Source: Zonotrichia leucophrys gambelii (lineage: Eukaryota > Chordata > Aves > Passeriformes > Passerellidae). From it: 64,000 nucleotides of DNA. Of the stretch, positions 13,201 to 25,000 are shown piece by piece. The stretch covers positions 29,427,357 to 29,491,356 of the forward strand of contig NC_088178.1 of assembly GCF_028769735.1 (NCBI RefSeq), read 5' to 3'. The position numbers were made by a program, and so were the translations under genes. The notes beneath the pieces were generated by a model. The model did not search any database. It had not been told where the DNA came from and saw only the letters and a program-made list of their open reading frames with translations. The stretch's first letter is position 1. Each line of letters starts with the position of its first letter.

Positions 13201-15570
13201 CTTTTTCCTGGAAAATCTGGGTTTAGCTGGCTGCTTTTTCCTGGAGAAGCTGGGCTTAACTCACTGCCTTTTCCTGGAAAAGCTGGGCTTAGCTTGCTGC
13301 TTTTCCCTGGAAAACCTGGGCTTAGCTCGCTGCTTTTCCCTGGAAAATCTGGGTTTAGCTCGCTGCTTTTTCCTGGAGAAGCTGGGTTTAATTTACTTCT
13401 GTTTCCTGGAGAAGCTGGGCTTAGCATGATGCTTTTCCCTGGAAAACCTGGGTTTAGCTCGCTGCTTTTTCCTGGAGAAGCTGGGCTTAACTCACTGATT
13501 TTCCTGGAAAAGCTGGGCTTAGCTCTCTGCTTCTCCCTGGAAAATCTGGGTTTTACATCGGTCCCCACCAAGAGAAGCCCCATCTCCTGCTGGCTCTCAC
13601 AAACAAACTCCCATTTTTCTCCTTGAGTGAAATCCTGGATTGTGGGAAGTCTAAGCCCATTTTCTTTCAGCATTCTATATGTTCCCTAACTCATCTGTGT
13701 TTTATATTTATAAGTTTTATTATAAATAGTTTTTTTTTCTCTTCCTACCATGCAAGTGGCTCTGGAATAACAAGCAGCTGTTAATTAGCAACCCATAATG
13801 AAACAAGTCATTTCCCACAGAGTTATACAATTTCCAGCAGTCTCAAATTGACAGTAAATTTAAAGAAGAAAGATTTTTTAACCCAGCTTTCTACCTAAAA
13901 ACATAGAAAATCCTTGTGCAGAGTATAAGGATGTTATCTCATGTCTCTTAAGTAACAAATTTATTTGCTCAGCACTCCCATCCTTCTTAAAAACTGAGTT
14001 GAAAGAGAAGGCATGAAAGAGAATTCAGGGAATTCTGACTCCATAGAGTTTATTTATGTTCTTTCTGCGTTTTCCTGTTTCTTTTTACAACAATAATGGG
14101 TTTGGACCATCCAGCAGATGCTTCAGGTTGCCCTGGAAAGCTCCATGGCCGTGGACAATGCCCTGCTGGACTCTCCATGCTCAGTGCAAGTGAGGAGCAG
14201 GAATCTCCGTGCTCCAGGCTTCTGGAGTGACTGGAGCTCACCCTACAACCTCAGTGTGGGAGGTAGGACACCTGCAGGCCTGGGGATAAAGCTGATTTCC
14301 CAGCTGGTTTGTGGGTTTTGTGTTGGGAATTGAGTTGGGATGGGAGATCCTGTGGGAGCCTTTCCTGCCTGAGGCTCAGCTCCCTCTATCCCCTATAATA
14401 TTGAAATAATAATTTCAATAGTATGTAATATTATTTAATAATATTATATAGTTTTTGCATAATATTGGGATGGGAGATCCTGTGGGAGCCTTTCCTGCCT
14501 GAGGCTCAGCTCCCTCTATCCCCTATAATATTGAAATAATAATTTCAATAGTATGTAATATTATTTAATAATATTATATAGTTTTTGCATAATATTGGGA
14601 TGGGAGATCCTGTGGGAGCCTTTCCTGCCTGAGGCTCAGCTCTCTCTATCCCCTATAATATTGAAATAATAATTTCGATATTATGTAATATTATTTAATA
14701 ATATTATATAGTTTTTGCATAATATATATAATAATTACATAATAATATATGATATTATTATATGATATTACACAAAATATATAATCTTGTCAATAGTAAT
14801 AATGACAATAAAATAATAAAAGATAATACATAGTATATAATATAATAGATATATAATAATATATAATGTAGTACGGTATAATATTATTATATGGTATGTA
14901 ATAATAATAATAGTTATTATTATCATCATCATCATCATCATAATTTGATTTTTTTCCCCTTTTCAATTTCAATGGATTCCCCCCCTTTTTATCTTTTGTG
15001 TAACCTGGGGATATTGAAGATTATTTTAATCAGAATTTAGAAACTTTAGGTATGGAGGGAGGCAGTCCAAGGCTCATTTCAGCATCTGTAGCAATCATAA
15101 CAAATTATTATTATTACTATTACTATTACTATTACTATTACTATTACTATTACTATTACTATTATTATTATATAAATGTAATAATATTTAATAATATCAT
15201 AATAGTAGATATTATTATATAATAAAACATATTATTGTATCGTATTATTATATACTATTACACATAATATATAATATAATATTGTCAGTAAGAGTAATAA
15301 TAATAACATACAACATATTACACAATAGATAGTATAATAATATATAGTATAATACAATATAAAAGTATTCTATTATATGGTATGTAATATACCTTATACT
15401 TATACTTATACTAATAATAATACGAATAATACTACTACTACTAATAATAGTTTATGATAATTATAATTTCAATATTTAATAATACCATAATAGTATATAT
15501 TATTATATAATATAACATCTTATTACATCATATTATTATATACTATTACACATAATATATAGTATTGTCA

Positions 15571-15608
<38 letters not shown>

Positions 15609-16043
15609 TCTTCAAAAATAACATTAAACAAAATACATAATGTATAATGTAATAATATATAATATAATATGATATACAATTATTATATGGTATGTAATAT
15701 ATTATATACTTCTTCTTCTTCATCTTCTTTGTCTTCTTCATCTTCTTCTTCTTCTTCTTCTTCTTCCTATTACTATTACTATTACTATTACTATTACTAT
15801 TACTATTACTACCATTACTACTATTACTATTATTACTATTAATAATAATAATAATTCAAAAATAACATTAAACAAAATACATAATGTATAATATAATATG
15901 GTATACAATTATTATATGGTATGTAATATATTATATACTTCTTTGTTTTCTTTATCTTCTTCTTCTTCTTCTTCTTCGTCTTCTTCTTCTTCTTCTTCTT
16001 ACTATTACTACCATTACTACTATTACTATTATTATTAATAATA

Positions 16044-16083
<40 letters not shown>

Positions 16084-19000
16084 TCAAAAATAACATTAAA
16101 CAAAATACATAATATATAATATAATAATGTATAGTATAATATGGTATACAATTATTATATGGTTTGTAATATATTATATACTTCTTCTTCTTCTTCTTCT
16201 TCTTCTTCCTATTACTATTACTACCATTACTACTATTACTATTATTACTACTACTAATAATAATAATTCAAAAATAACATTAAACAAAATACATAATGTA
16301 TAATGTAATAATATATAATATAATATGATATACAATTATTATATGGTATGTAATATATTATATACTTTTTGTTCTTGTTCTTGTTCTTCTTCTTCTTCTT
16401 CTTCTTCTTGTTCTTCTTCTTGTTCTTCTTCTTCATGTTCTTCTTGTTCTTCTTCTTCTTGTTCTTCTTCTTCTTGTTCTTCTTCTTCTTCTTCTTGTTC
16501 TTCTTGTTCTTGTTCTTCTTTTTCTTGTTGTTGTTCTTCTTCTTCTTCTTCTTGTTCTTCTTCTTCTTCTTCTTGTTCTTCTTGTTCTTCTTGTTCTTGT
16601 TCTTCTTCTTGTTCTTCTTGTTCTTCTTGTTCTTCTTGTTCTTCTTCTTACTATTACTATTACTATTACTATTACTATTACTATTACTATTACTATTACT
16701 ATTACTATTACTATTACTACTGTTATTACTATTATTACTATTATTAATGCACTTTGTGGTTCAGTTCCCCCCTGACTGGATTTCCCTTTCCCCCAGCCCA
16801 GGTGCTGTATTTCCCGGCCCGGGCTCTGGCCCGCGCTGGCTCCAGCCTGTCCTTCCTGTGCACGTTCCGGAACCGCTCGGAGCCCGTGCCGGCGCGGGAG
16901 CTGGTGTGGTGGCTGAACCTGGCCGAGCCGCTGCCCGCCAGCCGCACCTCGGTGCTGAGCAGCCGCGTCAGCCGGGTGACCCTGCCCGAGCTGAGAGCCA
17001 CCGAGCCCCGCGGCAGCTTCCTGTACAGCGCGCTGTACTGCTGCCACCGCAGCCGCCAGTGCCACCGCGCCTACGCCGAGCTCTACGTCGTAGGTACGGC
17101 TCGGGGGGATGTTCCGTTCATAGCCAGGATGGAGTATTGCCAGTTCAAATCCTTTCTTGCCCTTGGGGGTTTTGGTTTTGGTTGGGTTTTTTGGGGTTTT
17201 GTTTGTTTGTTTGTGTTTTTTTGGTTTTGTGGTTTTTTGTTTCTTTGTTGTGGTGTTTGTGAGGGTCCCCAGGACGAGGTGAGAGATGAGAGTCTGACTC
17301 CATGTTCTCAGAAGGCTGATTTGTTATTCTATTCTATTCTATTCTATTCTATTCTATTCTATTCTATTCTATTCTATTCTATTCTATCCATCCCATCCCA
17401 TCCCATCCCATCCCATCCCATCCCATCCCATCCATCCATCCCATCCCATCCCATCCCATCCCATCCCATCCATCCCATCCCATCCCATCCCATCCCATCC
17501 CATCCCATCCCATCCCATCCCATCCCATCCATCCCATCCATCCCATCCCATCCCATCCCATCCCACCCCATCCCACCCCACCCCATCCCATCCCATCCCA
17601 TCCATCCATCCATCCCATCCCATCCCATCCCATCCCACCCCATCCCACCCACCCCATCCCATCCCATCCCACCCCATCCCATCCATCCCATCCCATCCCA
17701 TCCCATCCATCCCATCCCATCCCATCCCATCCCATCCCATCCCATCCCATCCCATCCCATCCTGCTATACTAAAACTATACTAAAGAAAGAGAAGGATGC
17801 AGACAGGAGGTTTAACAAGAATAAATAATAAAAACTCATTACTGACTCCTCAGAGTCCAACACAGCCTGACTGTGATTGGTCATGAAGTAAAAACAATTC
17901 ACATGTTTGGAGAAACAATCTCCAGACCGCATTCCAGGGCAGCAAACACAGCAGAAGCTGAGGCTTCTCTGCTTCCCAGGAGAAGAAATCCTGGTGAAGG
18001 GATTTTTTAGAAAATATCATGGTGACTGTTTGTTTGTTTGTTGAGTTTTGGTTTGGTTTTTTTTGTCGTTGGTGTTTTGGTTTTTTGATTTTTTTTTTGT
18101 TTGTTTGTTTGTTTTTTGTTTCATTTTGTGTTGGAATTTGAAATGTGGGGAATTCTCAGAACTTCAGGTTTATAAGTTAAAGCTCAGAATTAAACACAAG
18201 GTTTGATTTGAGGCTTTGGGAAAAGCTTCTAAACTTAAGTGTTAGAAGTGAGGATGTGGATTTATAGTTTAAAGACACATTTAATAAAGGAAAGTTTAGA
18301 GTTTTAGAGTTTAAGATACAGAAAAAATAAAAGCAGTCACAAATGTAAAAATGTTAAAGCTTAGAATTAAACAAGATTTGATTTAAGGCTTTGGAAACTT
18401 CAGTGTTTGAAGCGAGGATATGGATTTGTCGTTTAAAGACATGTTAAGAAAGTTTAGAGTTTTAGAGTTTAAGATATAGAAAAAATAAAAGTAGTTATAA
18501 AGGTAAACAAGAAATTTAGAGTGCAGCGCTGTAAGTTTGTGTGTTATAACATGATTGACTAAGCTTACATTTAGCATGAAGATTGGGTCAAAACCATAAA
18601 TATTTAAAGATTGGGTCAAAAACATAAATATTTTTGTTGGTAGTGTTTTATTAGTCAATAACTCTTTAAAAAGTCTTGTAACCAAGAGTTTTGAGACTTT
18701 TAAAACTATGCTGTGAAGATGTGAGCTGAACTCACTTTTCTTACTTATGTGGAAGATAAAAAAAATAAACCACATCATCAAAACCAATTCAAAAGTTCCA
18801 TTTCAAATTACTTCAAAAATTCCTCACAGTTTTGTTTGGTAGCAACCATTGTATGTTATTAATTAAGCTTTTAATGTCTTTTGATTAGACATGGATTTTA
18901 ATATCTCCTGTGAGACTGATGGCTACCAGACTAAAATGACTTGCAGGTGGTCTGCAAACCCCACCACCCTGCTCCTGGGCACTCTGCAGTTGAGATATCA

Positions 19001-22000
19001 CAGGTATGGATGGAGTTTAATTCTCTTTTTGTGTTTGGAAAGCATTGCTCAAAATATTTTAGTGTCAAAGAATTCTGGAGAAATGTAATTATAGAATGAA
19101 CAGATTCTTTATTCTGTGTGCAGGAAGGGAACCAGAGATAGCTGAGTGTGGAGCAGATTTTATTTATAGGGTTTTTCAGCATTTTTCAACCTGCTTGGGA
19201 GCCAGTTCTCTTCAAGAAGATTTCTTGGATCAGTTAAAAAAATTATTCCAGTTGCTCCTACCTACAAGCTGTAAGGAAATAAGGGAAAAGCCCATTCCCA
19301 GTGGGAATGTCTGGCCTGGGGGAGCTGTAGAATCCCTGTCCTTGGAGCCTCTCAGGTCCTGACAGCTCCATCTGATCTGAATTTAATTCTGCTCTGAGTC
19401 TGACACGGGACTTGAAACCTCCTGAGGTCTCCACTCAGTCTTTGATTCTTCTATAATTTTTTAAATAATTTTTTCTATGTGCACACAGGTAAAAACAGAG
19501 GGTGAAACCAACTCATTCCAAGCTGGTAAAAGTCTTGTTTGAAGAACCAAACCTTAGCAGGTGAAGGGAATGTTGCTTTGTGAAGGCAGCAATTCCCAGA
19601 ATTCCCAGAATCCCAGGCTGGTTTGGGTTGGGAGGGACCTCAAAATCATCCCATTCCATCCCTGATGTTGAGCTTGAGGGTTTCCACTCAGACAGACAGA
19701 CAGACAGACTGCCCTTTCTGAGGCAAAAAATCCATAATTTTACTGCTCTGCTGGGCTGGAGATGCAGGAATTTTGGCCAACAGCTTCCATCAGCCCTGCC
19801 TAATCCTTTGGAAAGGCAGCCTGTCTTGTCTGGTGGAGTTCTGGATGATCCTGGTGCCCAGGTGAATATTTCCCAGGGTTTGTGGACTGAAGGAATAACT
19901 GGAATGCTGGAAAGTGCAAGTGGAAGCTTTTGGGGCAGGATTAATGCCTGGCTGAGTGCTGAGGTAGCTTTTGTTTACTCTGCCTTGACAAATACGGATC
20001 TAGTGAGTGCACTGCTGGGCAGGGAGCTGGGAATAAACCCCATGCTGCTCGTGGTGCCTTTTATTCCCTCTTCCTCACTGCTCAGGTTTAGCTAAAAATG
20101 TCATTTTCTAGTAGGAGGTGATAATGTGGAGATTCGTTGGTGCTCCTGCAGGATCAAACAGTGACATTACCACTGCCTGCAAATCCTTCCCAGATGCTGC
20201 TGATCGTTCTTTTTGTTCTGGTTTTTGTGGTTATTTGTTCAGAGTGAGACCTGAAAGAGGGAAAATGCAATAAAATTGCTGCTGCTGTTGCCTTTGGGAG
20301 CTGGAGTGCAGCGCTGCTGTGTGTGATGCTCTGCCTGTGGGGTTTTGTTCTGCTCGGGTTGTTCCTGCATCTTCCCCTGCAGGAGAAACAGCTCCAGAGG
20401 GATGGTCCTGTGGGAGCAGGGAATGCTCCAACCCCAATTCCAGAGCACCAGGCACTGCTCTAATCCTGGGGGCACAAAGGGGGAGCTTCCACCCGGTGTA
20501 ACCCTGGTGGTTCCTCTGAGTAACTCACACCCCCTCCAGCCCCTCTCCTCACCAGTCTGAGGAGGAAGCTGAACAATTCCCACTCCAGGAATTTATCCAG
20601 ATCCATTTTGTCCAAAAGCCAAGGCTCCTCTCTTCTGTTGCCAGGTGTGATAATTGGACATGGGGTTTTTAATCCAGAGTTGATGTTTTGGTGGGATTTG
20701 CTGGAGACCTCACTGGGTGTCTGTGGCAGCTTCCCCCTGGTTGCCAGTTGGGATTTTGGAAGTCATTCCTGCCTGGAGTCAGTTCTTGGCAGATTTGCCT
20801 TGCTGTGTTCATTGCCAATCCCTCAAATCCCACAATTGATGAGGATTTGGAGCTGCCTTCTCTTGTTGTACCTGCTGCTTTTGTTGTTTGTCCTGCCTTT
20901 TGCAGAGCCAAAGCTTTGAGGAGTGACTCTGAAATGTTTTTTATCCTTTCAGTGCAGACTCAGGTTCAAGATCCAAACAATCCTCAAAATCCCAGGAGTT
21001 TGCAGTGCCTCCATTCCTTTAATTCCCTCCAGATTTACACTTGCAGTGCATCAACTGAATGTGGTTTTTTCCCTCTTTTAAGGAGCCAAATTTATTGCTC
21101 TGACTTTCCAAGCCCATCTCCAGACTCAGAGGTGAAGGAATGCCTTTTGCAGGGGAACCATTCCTACGAGTGCACATTCCAGCCCATTTTCCTGCTATCT
21201 GGATATACCCTGTGGATAGAGTTCAAACACTCCCTGGGAACACTGCAATCCTCCCCAACCTGTGTCATCCCAGCAGATGTGGGTAGGTCAAGATCCTTCC
21301 CTTGTGCCCCTGAATTTTTAAGTGGTGTAGGGAAAGAATTTTCCCACAGGTTTTCAATAAAAACATGAGGGTTTGATATTACCTTAAAGAAAAATTGGTT
21401 TAAATGTTATTTCCGTACAGGGTTTTAAATGAAACATCCACTTCTGCCTGTTATTCCCTCTACGGAAGAAATACAAAAGAATCTGTTGTGCTTTAAGTGA
21501 AAATGAAATACCTGGAAACATTCCCATGGGTTCTGTGTTTCCAGTCCTGCTTTCCCTGGAGCAGCAGAACCTTGTGTTACCCACCACCCTCAGCACAAGG
21601 AGAAGCCATCCATGGTTGGATCTATTGGGCAGTGCCAGTGGGTTTGATATTACCTTAAAGAAAAATTGGTTTAAATGTTATTTCCGTACAGGGTTTTAAA
21701 TGAAACATCCACTTCTGCCTGTTATTCCCTCTACAGAAGAAATACAAAAGAATCTGTTGTGCTTTAAGTGAAAATGGAAACATTCCCATGGGTTCTGTGT
21801 TTCCAGTCCTGCTTTCCCTGGAGCAGCAGAGCCTTGCGTTACCCACCACCCTCAGCACAAGGAGAAGCCATCCATGGTTGGATCTATTGGGCAGTGCCAG
21901 TGGGTTTGATATTACCTTAAAGAAAAATTGGTTTAAATGTTATTTCCATACAGGGTTTTAAATGAAACATCCACTTCTGCCTGTTATTCCCTCTACGGAA

Positions 22001-25000
22001 GAAATACAAAAGAATCTGTTGTGCTTTAAGTGAAAATGGAAACATTCCCGTGGGTTCTGTGTTTCCAGTCCTGCTTTCCCTGGAGCAGCAGAGCCTTGCG
22101 TTACCCACCACCCTCAGCACAAGGAGAAGCCATCCATGGTTGGATCTATTGGGCAGTGCCAGTGCAGACTTTGCAGTAATTATTTCATTTTTCCATTTCC
22201 CAGTGAGGCCTCTGCCCCCTTCCAGCGTGGGAGCAGAAGTGACCAGGAGCACGGGGCTGCTGAACGTGAGCTGGGCCCCGCCTGTGTTTGCCAGCAGGGA
22301 GCTGACATTCCAGATCCGCTGGAGGCCAGGGGGCAGGGAGGAGCTTCCATGGCAGGTACGTCTGTTCCATCTGGCCTGGAGCAGCGGGCACCGCGCTGCT
22401 GCACTGTGGAGATGGTTTTTGTGGGGTTTATCCACGGGGGAAAATCACAAAATGCAAAAGAAGTTGCAGTGTCCACAAAGGAATTTTCCTCACAATCCCG
22501 CTTCCTCACGGGGTTCATTTTCAGGAATTTTGACTCTTGTGTCACAGACATCTTTTGTGAAAAATCCTTTCCTTAGGATTTTTCCTCCTGAGAAGCTGAG
22601 AGGCCTCAGGAACAAAATGCAGACAATGGTTATCTGCTGCTGTGGGATGCAACAGGTGCATCTGGGATTGGTCTCATGGGGTTGTTTCTAATTAATGGCC
22701 AATCACAGTCAGCTGGCTCGGACAGAGAGCTGAGCCACAAACCTTTGTTATCATTCTTTCCTATTCTATTCTTAGCCATTTATCCTTTCTTCTATTCTTT
22801 TAGCATAGTTTTAATGTAATATATATCATAAAATAATCCTTTATTTTTGTTATTCTTTATTCTTTAGCCATTTATCCTTTCTTCTATTCTTTTAGCATAG
22901 TTTTAATGTAATATATATAATAAAATAATCCTTTATTCTCTTCTTTATTCTATTCTTTGTTATCATTCTTTCCTATTCTATTCTTAGCCATTTATTCTTT
23001 CTTCTATTCTTTTAGCATAGCTTTAATGTAATATATATCATAAAATAATCCTTTATTTTTGTTATTCTTTATTCTATTCTTTATCATTCTTTCCTATTCT
23101 ATTCTTAGCCATTTATCCTTTCTTCTATTCTTTTAGCATAGTTTTAATGTAATATATATCATAAAATAATCCTTTATTCTATTCTTTGTTACCATTCTTT
23201 CCTATTCTATTCTTAGCCATTTATCCTTTCTTCTATTCTTTTAGCATAGTTTTAATGTAATATATGTAATAAAATAATCCTTTATTTTTGTTATTCTTTA
23301 TTCTATTCTTTATCATTCTTTCCTATTCTATTCTTAGCCATTTATCCTTTCTTCTATTCTTTTAGCATAATTATATATCATAAAATAATCCTTTATTCTA
23401 TTCTTTATTCTATTCTTTATCATTCTTTCCTATTCTATTCTTAGCCATTTATCCTCTCTTCTATTCTTTTAGCATAGTTTTAATGTAATATATATCATAA
23501 AATAATAAATCAGCCTTCTGAGCCACGGAGTCAGACCCTCGTCTCTTCCCTCATCCTCGGGCCCCAGCAAACACTCTCACACACCCCTTTGTGCTCAGTG
23601 AACCCTCTCCCAGAGCTGCCCGAGCACCCCTATGTTGTGGTGTGTTGCAATGTCCTGTTTTACCTTCTCCCTTCCCCCTCGCCCCTCGCTGAGTGTGCCC
23701 TGTCAATCAGGCTGACATACCAGCAAGGCGTCGTGTGATTGGTCCCTCAGGCCTGGGGGACATTGGCCCGTATAGGTGTCCCTAGTCCCTTGAGACCCTG
23801 CCCCTTCACCTGGTTGGTGGCTCACCTGTCCCCTCCCCTTCCCCTGCCCTGAGCTTAAAATGTTAATGAGACCATGCGGCCTCATTCTGTTGGAGGAATT
23901 GTCCCAGTGCAGACCTCTGCACCCATGGAATAAACATCTGGATATAACCCTCTGGCAGAATCCACTCCTTCCTTCTCTTCACCATCGCCAGAAGCTCTCT
24001 CTCCTGAGGTAAACGGAGTCCTGACAAGCCTGGACTTGCCCCGCTGCACTCTCCGCCAAGGTATCTCTGGGGTAAAGCACCACAGTGCTGCCTTTGGCCC
24101 AGCAGCGAGGGTCACACTGACCCAGGCACCATCTAACTGGTTATATTGGGATTCATATTCCAATACCCTGGCAATCAGGCTAACATACCAGCAAGGCATC
24201 GTGTGATTGGTCCCTCAGGCCTGGGGGACATTGGCCCGTATAGGTGTCCCCAGTCCCTTGAGACCCTGCCCCTTCACCTGCTTGGTGGCTCACCTGTCCC
24301 CTCCCCTTCCCCTGCCCTGAGCTTAAAATGTTAATGAGACCATGCGGCCTCATTCTGTTGGAGGAATTGTCCCAGTGCAGACCTCTGCACCCATGGAATA
24401 AACATCTGGATATAACCCTCTGGCAGAATCCACTCCTTCCTTCTCTTCACCATCGCCAGAAGCTCTCTCTCCTGAGGTAAACGGAGTCCTGACAAGCCTG
24501 GACTTGCGTCTTGTGCCCCGCTGCACTCTCAGCCAAGGTATCTCTGGGGTAAAACACCACAGTGCTGCCTTTGGCCCAGCAGCGAGGGTCACACTGGCCC
24601 AGGCACCATCTAACTGGTTATATTGGGATTCTTATTCCAATACCCCTATGCCCTGACCGTGGCTGTTTTCCCTCTCCCAGCTGTACGAGGTGCCCGTGCC
24701 CGCGGGCGGCTGGGCGGCGGCCCCGGTGCCGCAGCCCTGTGTGCAGTACGAGGTGCAGGTGCGCTGCCGGGAGCTGCAGGGATCCGGCTACTGGAGCCAC
24801 TGGAGCAGAGCAGCCCGGAGCCTGGTCCAGGACATCAGAGGTCTGTGCTCCAGGGATGTGCCCAGGTGCTGGCACGTGCCACGCTCAGCTGTGACATTAA
24901 TATATGGAATTTATTACATATATTACATTAAAACTATGCTAAAAGAATAGAAGAAAGGATAAATGGCTAAGAATAGAATAGGAAAGAATGGTAAGAAAGA

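Noticed and set aside
16369..17262. Poly-Phe/Leu frame running into the Ig-like exon
   Set aside because: The Phe/Leu part is the TTC/TTA microsatellite. The true LEPR exon starts at 16797 in a different frame.
17374..17760. Minus-strand frames of repeating GMGWD
   Set aside because: Translation of the CCATC pentanucleotide array in all frames; not a gene.
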